Below are positions 11,673 to 23,525 of a stretch of 64,000 nt of DNA, piece after piece. The notes below the pieces were generated by a model. The model ran no database searches. It saw nothing but the letters and a program-made list of their open reading frames with translations, and was not told the origin of the DNA. The DNA lies in NCBI GenBank assembly GCA_006176705.1, contig QRFJ01000492.1, positions 443,001 through 507,000 on the forward strand, in the 5' to 3' direction. The translations under genes and the position numbers were made by a program. This stretch comes from Cocos nucifera (Eukaryota > Streptophyta > Magnoliopsida > Arecales > Arecaceae). Positions within the stretch are counted from its first letter, which is position 1, and the number at the start of each line of letters is the position of its first letter.

Positions 11673-13397
11673 TAAAGCCAATTGGCTACAAATCTAAGTC
11701 CCATCTTCTCAAGGTGGGCTTCGATCTTCTGCTGGCCCAACGGCTTTGTAAGTGGGTCTGCCTGCATTGTCTGCGGAGTCGACTCTCTTGACCTCGACGT
11801 AACCCTTCTCGAGGTAATCACGGATGAGGTGGTATCGCCGCTCGATGTGCTTGGATTTCTGGTGAGACCTCGGCTCCTTAGCAAGGGCTATGGCACCATT
11901 GTTGTCGCAGTATAGAGGAATGGCATCTGATGGCATCACTCCGATCTCTGCGGCAAACTTCTTGTACCAGAATGCCTCCTTCACAGCTTCTGATGCAGCG
12001 ATGTATTCTGCTTCCATGGTGGAATCTGCTATCACTGTCTGCTTGAAACTCTTCCAACTGACAGCTCCACCATTGCACACAAATAGACTTTCAGATGTCG
12101 ACTTTCGATCATCTACATCAGACATAAAATCCTGAGTCTGTATACCCCCTGGACTTGGAGTTCTCCATTACCAAAGACCAACAACATATCCTTAGTTCTT
12201 CTCAAGTACTTAAGGATACATTTCACAGAAGTCCAGTGTTCTTCACCTGGATTCGACTGATATCTGCTCGTGACACTCACAGCATGGGCTATATCAGGTC
12301 GTGTACATAACATGGCATACATGAGGCTCCCTATTGCTGAAGCATAAGGGATCTTGCTCATGCATTCTATTTCCTCAGGTGTGCTAGGGCACATCTTCTT
12401 GGAAAGATGAATGCCATGTCTGAAGGGTACTAAACCCCTCTTAGAGTTTTTCATGCTAAACCTCTTTAGCACTTCCTCTATGTACATCTTCTGTGAAAGT
12501 CCTAGCATCCTATTCGGTCTATCTCTATAGACCTTAATTCCTAGAATAAAGGATGCTTCTCCTAGGTCTTTCATGGAGAATTCTTTAGATAACCATATTT
12601 TAACTATGGTCAACATGGGAATATCATTCCCAATAAGGAGGATGTCATCCACGTACAATACGAGGAAGACAACAGCGCTCCCACTGACCTTTTTGAAGAC
12701 ACATGGCTCCTCCTCATTTTTGATGAAACCAAATAATTTGATCACATCATTAAAATGAGTATTCCAGCTCCGAGATGCTTGCTTAAGTCCATATATGGAC
12801 CTTTGCAGCTTGCATACCTTGTGATCATCATCACTGGATGTGAAACCTAGCGGCTGTTCCATATAGATATCTTCCTCAAGATATCCATTTAAGAATGCCA
12901 TTTTCACGTCCATTTGCCATATTTCATAATCGAAATAGGCTGCAACAGCAAGCAATGTGCGGATGGATTTTAGCATAGCTACTGGCGAAAAGGTATCCTG
13001 ATAGTCAATGCCTTCGCGTTGACTATAACCTTTTGCCACTAATCTAGCCTTTGAATGTCTCCACATTTCCATCTGCACCAATCTTTCTCTTGTAGATCCA
13101 TTTACACCCAATAGGTACTATACCTTCTGGTGGATCTACCAAGGTCCAGACTTGGTTTGAGTGCATCGAGTCAATTTCTGACTTCATTGCCTCTAACCAT
13201 TTCTCGGAGTCGATATCTGATATCGCCTCGTTATAGGTTTTGGGATCATCACCATGAACCCCATTACCTACGAGGAACATTTTCTCTACATCCTCTGAAA
13301 TAGTACCTAAGTATCTCTCAGGGGGATGGAAAATCCTTTTCGATCTACGAGGTGGAGGAGGTAGTGATTGGATTGGCTTAACCTGATTTGGTTCCAT
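11672..13397 (-). pseudogene. B1 reverse transcriptase and RNase H
   Basis: Copia RT-RNase H with three overlapping open segments in different frames. At 13044-13397 is the linker and RT start (ISDIDSEKWLEAMKSEIDSM, PPEGIVPIGCKWIYKRKIG). At 12113-13111 is the 332-residue RT body: QMDVKMAFLNGYLEEDIYM carries the motif-A Asp, then YGLKQASRSWN, and YVDD at 12644-12655 is intact. At 11709-12125 is RNase H (VSWKSFKQTV, STMEAEYIAASEA, YCDNNGAIALAKE), ending in HIERRYHLIRDYLEKGYVEV. Frameshifts near 13100 and 12120 and one near the C-terminus break it. This is the best-preserved RT in the window. Confidence 0.92.
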
Positions 13398-13475
13398 TTG
13401 GTCCTTAGCTCATTGCTCTTGTGAGACTTTCTCATCAAGCTTGATCTGCTTTCCAATGCCGCTATCTTGAATAAA

Positions 13476-14343
13476 CTATTTTTCAAGAAAGATGGCATGT
13501 CGACTCACAATCACATTGTGATCTTCTGGAATGTAGAAATAATATCCTAATGACTCTTTAGGATATCCTATGAATCGAGCTCTAAAGGACCTAAAGTCTA
13601 ACTTGTCCGCTTGTTGTCTTTTGACATGAGCCGGACAACCCCAAATTCTGAGATGACTCAGACTTGGTTTCTTACCATGCCATATCTCATACGGTGTGGT
13701 AGGAATGATTTTAGAAGGAACCCTATTCAGTAAGTATATTGCAGTTAACAAACTAGTCCCCAAAAAAAATCAGGAAGGTCTGTGAAGCTCATCATGGATC
13801 GGACCATATCTAATAGGATCCGATTCCTCCATTCTGAAACCCCGTTGAGTTGAGGTGTTCCTGGTGGAGTCCATTGAGAGACTATGCCATTTTCTTGAGA
13901 TAGTCCAGGAATTTCGACTAAGGTATTCACCTCCTCGATCTGATCGAAGAACCTTAATGGTTTTTTAGTTTGCTTTTCTACTTCATGTCTGAATTCTTTG
14001 AACTTTTCAAAAGCTTCAGACTTGTGTCTCATAAGATACACATACCCATACCTAGATAAATCATCGGTAAAGGTTATGAAGTAGACAAAGTTGCCTCTAG
14101 CCGGCACATCAAATGGGCCGCACACATCAGTATGTACTAGGGCAAGAAGATCCATGGCCCTTTCCCCATGTCCTACAAAAGGGAGCTTAGTCATTTTGCC
14201 ATGAAGACAAGATTCACAAATTGGATATGACTCGAAAGTCAATGGACTCAATAGCCCATTTTCTTCAATTTGTTAACCCTATCTTCTGCTATATGACCTA
14301 GTCTTAGGTGCCATAGATACCTATCATTTGGACTATCCCTAGG
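13476..14343 (-). pseudogene. B1 integrase
   Basis: It starts just after the TGA at 14344-14346 with the GAG-pre-integrase motif (YLWHLRLGHIAEDR). It then frameshifts and continues at 13745-14251: CESCLHGKMTKLPFVGHGER (zinc-binding Cys pair), VHTDVCGPF (first Asp), then WTPPGTPQLNGVSEWRNR (Glu region; Glu kept, next Arg is Trp). The segment with the second Asp is disturbed (EEVNTLVEIPGLSQENG). The C-terminal part at 13476-13763 includes PYEIWHGKKPSLSHLRIWG and ARFIGYPKESLGYYFY. Confidence 0.9.
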
Positions 14344-14766
14344 TCATTTTGATTTTATGGCATTCACATTTTGCTCGATATTAAAAATAGATACATCAAC
14401 ATGTAACTGATAAAGACCGTTAATAAGGAAACCACTTGCAATTTTATTTCTTTCATAAAGAATGTTACAATGGTCCTTAAGAAAACTAATTACATAGCCT
14501 TCTAGTGCTAAGCATGAAACAGAAATCAAATTTCTGCTTGCTGCAGGCACATAATAACAACCCTTTAATACTAAGTCTAAATCAGATGGTAGTCGAAGAG
14601 GATATGTTTCCACGGCTATAGCAGCAACTCTTGCTCTATTTTCGACACATAGGATCATCTCACAATCCCTCAGCCTCTTGCCATCCTCAAGATCCTGCAT
14701 GGAAGTGCACAAATGAGCACAGTCAAGCATCCAATTGGATGCAGAAGAAATCATAAGGTTAGACAA
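14344..14766 (-). pseudogene. B1 protease
   Basis: Aspartic protease with the active-site block damaged: it reads SNWMLDCAHLCTSMQDLED where B4 has WVFDSGSSAHLC, so residues including Ser-Gly of the DSG triad are deleted. Downstream are DLVLKGCYYVPAASRNLISV and HCNILYERNKIASGFLINGL. It ends NAIKSK followed by TGA at 14344-14346. Integrase continues in the same frame past that TGA until a later frameshift. Confidence 0.85.
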
Positions 14767-15087
14767 ATAATGAGCATACCTCCAGAAGAACCTGCCTCCT
14801 TATTCTTCAGGGTGGCCAGGTAAGTAGGGCAGTTTCGCTTCTAGTGGTCGTCAGTATTGCAATGAAAATACTTTTCTTTATCAGCGGCCTTCTTCTTCAG
14901 CTCTGCTTTTTTCTTTCCTCCTTCCACCTTATGTCTTTTCATAGACTTCTTCTTTCCAAAAGACTTTCTCTTGGAAGAAGTCCGTTCCATAGCAAGCACT
15001 GAGCTTTTAAAATCTTTCATAGAAAGCTCAGCAGTAACCAGCATGTTCATAAGCTCGGCTAGAGAATTTTGAAGTTTATGCATATGG
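14767..15087 (-). pseudogene. B1 gag, C-terminal part
   Basis: Gag remnant beginning MHKLQNSLAELMNMLVTAEL, followed by a Lys-rich basic stretch (KRKSFGKKKSMKRHKVEGG) and the zinc-knuckle region (KYFHCNTDDH, a stop, then KRNC). The position of the first knuckle Cys is Tyr (TAT, 14868-14870), as in all other family-B copies. The upstream two-thirds of gag are missing: sequence changes at about 15086 to family-A LTR. Confidence 0.85.
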
Positions 15088-15316
15088 ATAGCCTATCATT
15101 TGATTGTGGACAGTTTTAAGGACTAATTGATAAATCATCTCTTTATCGAACCTAAATAGTTTTAAGAACTTCATCAGAACAACGGAGTTCGTTAGAAGAT
15201 GAAAACTTATGATGAAAATATCAAAAATATATTTTATTAATTAATAAATTAGTTATGATTATAATATAGCTCAACCATTAATAGACTGATGATTGGCTTT
15301 AGAATATTTTTCAATA
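15088..15316 (-). repeat. A2 3' LTR, U3-terminal piece
   Basis: Matches the last 235 bp of the A2 5' LTR, including GACTGATGATTGGCTTTAGA. It ends …TTTCAATA, where CAACA would be expected, next to the PPT. Its first 81 bp (15090-15170) repeat 9273-9353 with only three mismatches. Confidence 0.85.
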
Positions 15317-16960
15317 ACTCCCACTTGTCCTAAAGCCACTCGACATGGTATCTAATACCCATCTTTGACTTGTGGTTGTCAAACTTCTTATCGTCATAGC
15401 TTTAGTAATGGGGTCGATCAGGTTCTCCTTTCCATTGATCTTCTAAAGATTGATGTCACCTCGATCCATGATCTTTCAGACTAGATGGAAGTGGCATAGA
15501 ATGTGCTTCGTCCACTAGTGTGCCTTTAGTTCCTTCGCCTGAGCTACGGCACCAGTATTATCGCAGTAGAGTAGGACCAGACATTTAGGAAGGGTGCTAC
15601 TCCGAGCTCATGATAAACTTTCTTAGCCACATAGCTTCCTTTGTGGCATCTAATTTTGTGATGTACTCTACTTTGCGAATAGAGTTCGCCACAGTATGCT
15701 GCTTGAAACTCTTCCAGCAGATGGCTCCACCATTTAGAGTAAAAATATATTGTAACACGCTTCTACTATCATCATGGTTAGATTAAAAGCTAGAGTTTGT
15801 AAATCCGATAAGTTTCAAATCTAACTCGCCATAAACCAACCATTGGTCCTTAATATTTCTCAAATACTTAAGGATGGCTTTAACCACTTTTCAGTAGTTT
15901 TCTCCAAGGTCAGACTAGTATCTACTCACTACTCCTAGTGAGTATGCCACGTTTGGTCTCATATATATCATGGTATACATGATAGATCCCACTATCGACG
16001 CATATGGGACTCTACTCATACGCTCTCTCTCTCTCTCTCTTAAGGAGTTGTCGGACAATTCTTCTTAGAGAGAGAAATTTCATGGCCTATCGGAAGATAG
16101 CTCTTTTTAAAATTCTCCATGCTGAACCTCTTCAGCATAGTATCTATGTACGTAGACCAGATTAACCCAAGCATCCTTTTAGATCTATTCCTATAGATCT
16201 TCATTCCTAGGATGTAGGATGCTTCATCCAAGTCCTTCATGGAGAATTATGATGATAATCAGACTTTTATTCCCTATAGTATAGGAATATTATTTCTGAT
16301 TAAGAGAATGTCATCCACATACAAGATAAGAAATACTGTTGCTGGACCATTTATCCATTTGTAAATGCAGGGCTCTTCTTCATTCTTAATGAAGCCATAC
16401 ATTTTGATTACACTATCAAAACACATGTTCCAACTCTGAGATGCCTACTTTAATTCATAAATGGATCTTTGAAGCTTGCACATCTTTAACTTATCTATGG
16501 ATGTGAATCCCTCAAGTTATACCATATACACCTCTTCAGTCAGCTCTCCATTTAGAAAAGTTATCTTCACATCCATCTACCAGATCGTATGGTCCAAATG
16601 TGCAGCTATCGTAAGCATTATCCGAATGGATTTGAGCATTGCCACTGAAAAGAATATCTCATCATAGTCAATACCATAACATTGATAATACTCCTTGGCA
16701 ATCAAACGGACTTTATAGATCTCTACCTTTTTGTCTGCACCCCTTTTCCTTTTGAAGACCCACTTACACCCAATGGGTTTAACCCCTTCGGGTGGGTCAA
16801 CCAATATCCACATATCGTTAACTTTCATGAACTCCATTTCAGATTTCATGGCCTCAAGCCATTTTTTGAAATCAGATCTCTGCATAGCATCCATATAGGT
16901 GATCGGATACTCATCATTCTCATCGAGTTCAATGGAATCACTGTCCCGAACCAAAAAATC
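15317..16960 (-). pseudogene. A2 reverse transcriptase and RNase H (with PPT)
   Basis: The minus strand carries the PPT (about 15317-15335, GGACAAGTGGGAGT). RNase H before it (about 15340-15780) is heavily decayed. RT is clearest at 16577-16954: KKWLEAMKSEMEFM, DPPEGVKPIGCKWVFKRKRG and VAMLKSIRIMLTIAAHLDHT. The RT C-terminal part at 16040-16240 reads MKDLDEASYILGMKIYRNRS and LKRFSMENFKKSYLP. Several stops and frameshifts lie between them. A (CT)9 run at 16023-16040 lies inside the coding remnant and probably arose by slippage. Confidence 0.85.
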
Positions 16961-18102
16961 ATAGATCTATCCAAGTGATGTGGTACTCTATCGGATCATC
17001 TTAATGGTGTAGGTACACTGGGCTCCAGATCTAATCTAATCAAATCCAACTCAGGTTTAGCTATAGATGTTGATTTTTCTACCTATTGAACTTCATGAAG
17101 TTTAAACTTAAAGGCAATAGTTTCTTCACTAAGAAACTTCTTTTTCAAAAAGATTGCCTTAAGGCTAACGAACATCTTTTATTCATCAGCATGATAGAAA
17201 TAGTATCTTTTGATCTCTTTTGGGTACCCTATGAATGTGCACTTGTCAGACCTAGGTCCAACTTTATCTGTAACTAATCTTTTGACATAAGTCGGGCACC
17301 CCTAAATCCTAAGGTGTGAAAGTGCTAGCTTACGTCTTGTCCATATCCCATATGGCATCTTAACTATAGACTTACTTGAAATCCTATTTAACAAATAGCA
17401 AGCCAATTCGAGTGCATATCCCCAGAAGGATATCAACAAGTTGGCAAAATCCATCATGAATCGGACCATGTCTAACAGAGTCTGATTTCTTTTTTTAAAC
17501 ATACCATTATACTGTGGTGTTCCTGAAGAAGTCTATTGGGAGAGAATCCCATTCTCTCCTAGATATGTGAGAAACTCATCGAAAAGATTTTTTCCTCCTC
17601 AGTTAGATCGAAGAGTTTTAATACTCTTCTAGTTTAGTTTTCTACTTCATTTTAGAATCGTTTGAATATTTCAAATAAATCTGACTTGTGTTTCATCAAA
17701 TAGAAATCGATATCTGGATAAATCATCTGTGAAAGTGTTGAAGTAGAAATATCCATCTTAGGTACTTGTGCTCATTGGCCTACATATATCAATATGTACT
17801 AGACCTAAGAGTTCAGTGGCTCTCTCATCTTTTTCAGTAAAAGATGACTTGGTCATTTTACCAAGAAGACAGGACTCATAGGTTGGAAGTAATTCACAAT
17901 CACTGACTTCAAGAATTTCCTCTTGGGTCAACTTGTTTATTCTGTTCTTGTTAACATGACCTAGTCTACAGTGCCATAAGTAGATATCTGATGTACTATC
18001 TAATCTAGGGTGCTTGCCAGTTGAATAGACTATATTAACAAGTTGTGATAGCATATACACACCATTATTCAAATGTCCATAGAAAATAGTAACATTATTC
18101 AT
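16961..18102 (-). pseudogene. A2 integrase with GAG-pre-integrase domain
   Basis: The segment 17758-18102 holds the end of protease and the GAG-pre-integrase domain (YLWHCRLGHVNKNRINKL). It continues into the zinc-binding part (YESCLLGKMTKSSF) and the core start (LLGLVHIDICRPM, first Asp present). The segment 17302-17502 is the post-core region (TLLDMVRFMMDFANLLISFW). The second-Asp and Glu regions between them are interrupted. No stop occupies the protease/integrase boundary (GKHPRLDS), unlike family B. Confidence 0.85.
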
Positions 18103-19315
18103 AATAATATTACAAAGTTATTTCTTTATTAAAATTTTATAATCATTTTTGGCCAAAAGACCTATAGAAATGATATTTAAAAAAAAATAGGATAAAAATG
18201 ACAATCACTAAGAATAATGGTATGAAACTCAAATATAGGTTTCAAGATTCTTAAAGCTAGAACTGGAACTGGTCTTCCATCTCCAACGTTCAGAAATCTT
18301 TCACCTTCCTCAAATCTCCTACTGACTTGCAACTAGTACAATGAATTGCAAATATGGTAAGGGCCATCGGTATTTAATTCCCAGTCTATATAATCACAAA
18401 TAGAAAAATTGCAATGAGTTATCATATAAATATCTTGTCTAGCAACTGCTTGCTTCTTTCTTTGCCTGTTTGGGTCCAGGAAGGTAATATACTGAGGACA
18501 GTTCCTCTTTCAGTGTCCCTGCTTCTTGCAATAGAAGCACTCAGCTTAACTCTTGTTTGGGTTGATCTTCCTGGTCTAGCCCTGTACAGATGTCTCAGCC
18601 TGAACTTACACCTTCTTTGCCTTCTTCTTCTTATTCTTCTTTCCTTTCCTAAAGGGTCGAGAACCTGAAGATGAACCTCCTACTAAGTTCACCGACTCCT
18701 TGTGGAGTTGGTAATCCTTCTCAAAGTTCTGAAGCAACCCCAATAACCCATGGTAGTCTACTTTAGGCTTTGTCATTCTAAAATGAGTGAGGAATGGGAG
18801 ATAGGACTTGGGCAGCGAGTTCAGTATTGCATCATTTTCAAGCTGCTTATATAAGAAAAAGCTGAGCTTGCTCAATCGCTCTATCAGCTCAATCATGTAT
18901 AGTACATGATCAGTGATAGAGGCTCCATCCTGCATCCTGGCATTGAAGATGGCACAACTAGTCTTGTGCCTATCTACATCATCGGGTGTGCCAAAAAAAT
19001 CCTTCAACACTTGAAGCATATCTTTTAGCTAAGCCATCTCAGATCTGCGATTGAACTCGTCGCTCATGACAATCAGCATAATATCGTACACCGTGGTTTA
19101 GTCATTGAGCTACTTCTGATAAGTGTCTCTGACTGTTCCACGTATATTGGTAGCTGGCTCCTCAGGTGCAGGATTCGTCAACACATATAGGATCCGTTCA
19201 TGCTCCAAGACTATCTTCAACTTTCGGTACCAACTACCGAAGTTGGATCCCACCAACTTATCATTGTCCAACAATGATCAGAGTGATAGGAAAGTGGCCA
19301 TATCTGCACAAAGAA
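18103..19315 (-). pseudogene. A2 gag and protease
   Basis: Gag starts near 19300 (a readable MATF…SLLDNDKLVGSN block). At 18606-19019 is the main gag domain (LKDFFGTPDDVDRHKTSCAI, MIELIERLSKLSFF, LLGLLQNFEKDYQLHKESV), then a basic tail (RKGKKNKKKKAKKV). The zinc knuckle at 18498-18539 reads CFYCKKQGH, a stop, then KRNC: all three Cys and the His are kept. The protease active-site block is damaged (WELNTDGPYHICNS; relatives have LDTGS-like), followed by RFLNVGDGRPVPVLAL. Confidence 0.85.
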
Positions 19316-21026
19316 AAATCATAACCTAATTAGTAATTGATTCATTAAACCTAAAGATTTGGACTTTAATTAAAAGATTCTTTCACTATTTTATTCAAAT
19401 TGATAGCCTCTACGTCCAATTCAAGGGATTACCCTAATTTCTTAGTAGGTCATAGAATCCATATAGACTACACATGAGCCCAACTTTGATTGGCCAACCT
19501 ATGAACATCTAAGGATAAGTACATAACTAATTATTTCTCTAAATAATTTTTAGTAATTAAAATTTTACCCTAGTCCCTGATCAGTAGGCTTTGGCCTTCA
19601 TTGAAAAGGTTCGGTTAGATCCAACCATTAACATGACTATACTTGGTCCATCAAACCAATGAATAATTAGGCCCAACTTTGATAAGCTAACCTAACCACC
19701 ATTTAGAAAGACGTAGCCAAGAAATCATATAATGAATGATAATTCTATTAGCCGATAAACACTAGGCCTTTGGGCCTCCAATGATTATCCAAACAATGGA
19801 TCCATTATCACCCACTTAATGAAAGACTATGATCTAGTTATTACAATAACTATTTCATTTTAGAGACCTAATAGTTTTAGAGGATTTAATTTTTAAGAAA
19901 AGAAAAGATCAGATGAATCAGCTTGTAATGATCCTCCCACTAGCTTCACTAAGTCAGCTTAAGGAAGATCATTAATAGGCTAGTTTAGGAGCACCTAAAT
20001 CAGTCACACTAATTTACCTAGCTGATGTGGGTTAGTTAGAATAGTCAAGTGATCCAATCAAAACATAATCTCGCCAAAAGGCTAGGTAAGTTCGATTAGT
20101 GGATGGGTTGTCAAAGCTTGCCTTAGACACCATCAGAAATGGCCAGGTAAGCGGGCTACCAATTAAAGACCACCGGTCTGGTTTATCTTAGATATCAACT
20201 AGTTTAATTAGTCTTGATTAGATCAACCTAATAGTTCATGCTAGATCGTGTAGCCAAGAATCAAGTCTATCTTGGGTCATGTTAAAGACAAGGACTTGAC
20301 CAAATACAACTATTGTAATTGATCTAGAGAATCCTTGATCTAATCTAAGACAACAATTTATTAGATTTAGTTAATTTTCTAATTAAGTCCATTCTTTAAT
20401 CTAACCCTAGGTCTAACTCAATTAATGGACCTAATCTCCACTAACCCATTTAACCCAATGTGTTATGCTTTGTATCTTAGGATCTTCAATTCACAATCCT
20501 AGATCCTAATCAAACATCTTCTGAATTCTTAATTAAGTTTTGTGCTAAGGATTGGGGTTCGGCTTTTTGAAAATAATTTTTATGTTTGTAAAATATTTTT
20601 ACAACATGGTTCTACTAACCAAGTTGCATGTTTGATTCATAATCAATATGCAAGTAAGATAAGCATGAAACTACTTTAAATCTAATCTAAACAGGTTCAT
20701 GTAACTAAAACAGTTTCAACTCTAATCAATTATAAATTACCTTAAATCAAATCTAACACATTTATGATGATTAAAATTATATTAAAATATTTTTAATTAG
20801 ATCATAAAATTTTTTAGATCTAATCTAAAATTTTATGATTAATATTTTAGATCAGCACGTACTAGAACAACCTCTCTACTGTAAGAAATAAATCTTACAG
20901 TAGGACAACCTTATAGCAGTTCATGTGATCATGATTTTTAATTTTAAATTTAATAATCAGATTATAAATTAGATCTAAACTAAGAAATAATCTAAACATA
21001 TATATAATCATGTAATAATCAGTCTA
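19316..21026 (-). other. A2 untranslated leader (about 1.7 kb)
   Basis: AT-rich non-coding region between gag and PBS, collinear with the leader of A1 (1634-3395). No ORF of note. It holds a short perfect hairpin at 20876-20903. Confidence 0.7.
20876..20903. repeat. Leader hairpin of A2
   Basis: CTACTGTAAG (20876-20885) and CTTACAGTAG (20894-20903) form a perfect 10-bp stem with an 8-base loop. It lies about 140-165 nt downstream of the PBS in the RNA, a position similar to the A1 hairpin. Confidence 0.75.
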
Positions 21027-21039
21027 GACTCTAATACCA
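21027..21039 (-). promoter_or_regulatory. A2 primer-binding site
   Basis: The minus strand reads TGGTATTAGAGTC, two spacer bases from the 5' LTR. It is a Met-tRNA type site with two changes. Confidence 0.8.
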
Positions 21040-21041
21040 AT

Positions 21042-23525
21042 TGAAGGAACTAGATCTAGGATTTAAGGACTAGATCTTAAAACTTTTTTAAGATCAAGCA
21101 GCGGAAGATTAAAATTAATCAAAATTAATTTTTAATATCAAAGAATAGCCTAGATCTAATATCCTATTACATGATTATGGCATGACATTAAATCAAAAAT
21201 TAAACATAAGGAAGAAAATAAAACATGTTGATCACATCAACTTGCATGTACACTACATCTAATGCAGGTATGTAAAATAGATAAGATCTATTACCTATGC
21301 AAGTTAGATATTCTAACTTGCTAATCCAGACTTGAGGATGATGTTGCGAGCCACACATACGTCCAACCTCTAGGAGTCATCCACACGAGCCCACGAACCA
21401 TGATCAGAAGTCCTACGTAGAAAATAAGCACAGTATGATAGTACTATGCTGATCCTTCTTTGATGGTCGATCTGGTGCTTCCTTCTTCTAGATCTAGACT
21501 CTTTTAAAGATCAGAAGGAGGAGAGATTAAAATCTAAGACACTCTCAAATAATCTTAAAAAGAAGGAGGAAAAGAGATGAATAAGACAATCCTAGAAGAA
21601 GACCCTCTTCTTCTTCTCTATTCTCTCACCTAGATACCTAGTTTAGTATCTATGAAATCCCCAAGCCCTAATACTCTTTTTTTCTAATTTTCACACACCC
21701 CAAAGGTCTCTCAATGGTCTAGAATATATCCAAAAAATAGCACAAAATTCATCCTATATAGAGAGATATAGAGGAGTTCTTATTGGGTCAAACTCTTAGA
21801 TTAGGAAAGATCAAAATAGGCAACTAGTTGGGGCCCCCAACACTTGGGCACCCCCTCCCTTTTTTTTTGGTGTGGACCACCAACAAATGTCATGCAAAAC
21901 TCCATCTTTTCCACCAAACAAAAAGAGGGAAAATAAGGAGAGGAGGGCTGCATTCAAGGGAGGAGTTTATATTTCCTAAAACTCTATCCAAGGAAAAGTT
22001 TAAATCAAATTCAAACTTCCTCCTTTGACTATGTCCACAATTAATTGCCATAAGAGAAATAGAGGAGAGGAGTGGGTATGCATAAAGACCAGGGAGAGGA
22101 GGTTTTTGTCACACAAAATAGAGAGAGTGGGCATGGGGGGCATGGGATATAGGTGGCACAAGATAAATGGATCCTAGCCTTACTAGGATTTCTTGTTTGA
22201 CTTGGTCAAACATGATTTCTCAAACCAAATCAAACCAAAATTAATTCAATCCAATTAAATTAGATCCTAAACTAATTAATGACTTAATTAAATTAGATTT
22301 AATTTTAATTTAATTTTTTAATCAAATTAGAAAATTGGGTTGATCCAAGTTCTTGTTGAACTAGGACTAGTTCTTCCTTGCACTTGACTTATTCAATAAA
22401 CCAATTGAACTTGATCCAATCAAGTCCAAACCAAATCTAATTAAATTATATTCAATTAGAATTAATCTCAATCCTTTGGCTTAATCAAATTAAGCTAATT
22501 AGTAATCTAATTGCTAATTGATCCTCTTACAATACTTGCACTAGGTTAAACATCAATCGTATTGATCGTTTAACTCTCGAATGATTCTTAATCGTTGATC
22601 AACCATCCGATCAGAACATGAGCTCTAATATATGTGACCTCATAGGTCCGAACCTAAGCCAGTAGCATAGAAATAAATTTTGTACCAATCGAAGTAACTA
22701 TCTAGTAATGGCACCCAACGGCTAGATAGGTTGAATGTGTAGAACAACATCCTTAGAACCCATGTGGATATAATTTTCATATAATTTATCCCTTTGACCA
22801 AAATGCTCGTAGGATACCTCAGAGTTCAACTGTCAACTTTGATAAGGTTGTCCACATTATATTTCAAAATATCAAATCTATTTGATGGATTATTCTGACT
22901 AAGGTTTTGCTATATTGAAATACAGTGATACATTATTCTTCAATTTTTGGAGTGGTCAATCCCGTCTTGATCATACACCAACTTCGCAAGTACTTGATTG
23001 TGCCCAGAAGCCTTTCGTTACTAAATTAGAAATTCAGTTAGTTCAGTACCAAAGTACAGTGAGTTGCTTGCAAGTCACTGAGGTGATTTCAGGTCTAAAG
23101 GATATTTATACCTATATTCCATCAGAGACATTCTTGATAGTAGAATGCTCTGAAGTTGATCTCGTTCAATGATGATGTACCCCTATATCTCACCTATATG
23201 TCATACCAGTGTCTCCATACTTCTTGATTAAGAGGACAACCAATCAATATGGCATATAGCGACCTATGCTTGATAGATGCTGTCGTCCTTATTAATAGCC
23301 TATTATTTGGTTATGAACAATTTTAAGAACTAATCGATAAATCCTTTCTTTATCGAACCTAAATAGTCTTAAGGACTTCATCACAATAATGGAGTTCGTT
23401 AGAAGATAAAAACTTATAATGAAAATATTAAAAATATATTTTATTAATTAATAAATTAATTATAATTATAATATAGTTCAACTGTCAATAGGCTGATGAT
23501 TGGCTTTGAGATGCATTTTCCAACA
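21042..23525 (-). repeat. A2 5' LTR (about 2.48 kb, complete)
   Basis: Plus-strand ends are TGAAGGAACTAG… and …TTTTCCAACA. A TATA-like CTATATAGG occurs on the minus strand near 21752-21760, and its counterpart lies near 7738 in the other LTR. No gene inside. The adjoining CTAGC (23526-23530) is the candidate target duplication. Confidence 0.88.

Larger units (their letters stand above)
9353..15087 (-). mobile_element. Copia element B1, lacking its 5' end
   Basis: Family-B element read on the minus strand: C-terminal half of gag, protease, integrase, RT, RNase H, PPT and a complete 3' LTR. N-terminal gag, leader, PBS and 5' LTR are missing. At about 15086 gag passes directly into family-A LTR sequence. 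The left LTR end (TGAAGAAAAAATCC at 9353) is a proper family-B terminus, so insertion was into the A2 3' LTR, but the right end is a deletion or repair junction. The 81-bp flanking duplication is described separately. Confidence 0.88.
7402..23525 (-). mobile_element. Copia element A2 (interrupted by B1 and cut on the left by C)
   Basis: Family-A element in these pieces: 3' LTR part (7402-9352), a break occupied by B1, the U3 end of the 3' LTR (15088-15316), internal region (15317-21041) and complete 5' LTR (21042-23525). PPT and PBS sit at the expected inner LTR edges. The 5' LTR outer end (…TTCCAACA at 23525) abuts a hAT transposase coding sequence in mid-domain, so A2 inserted into that gene. 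All coding domains are present but degenerate. Confidence 0.85.

Noticed and set aside
16023..16040. (CT)9 microsatellite as a regulatory GAGA element
   Set aside because: It is inside decayed RT coding sequence; simple slippage is enough.
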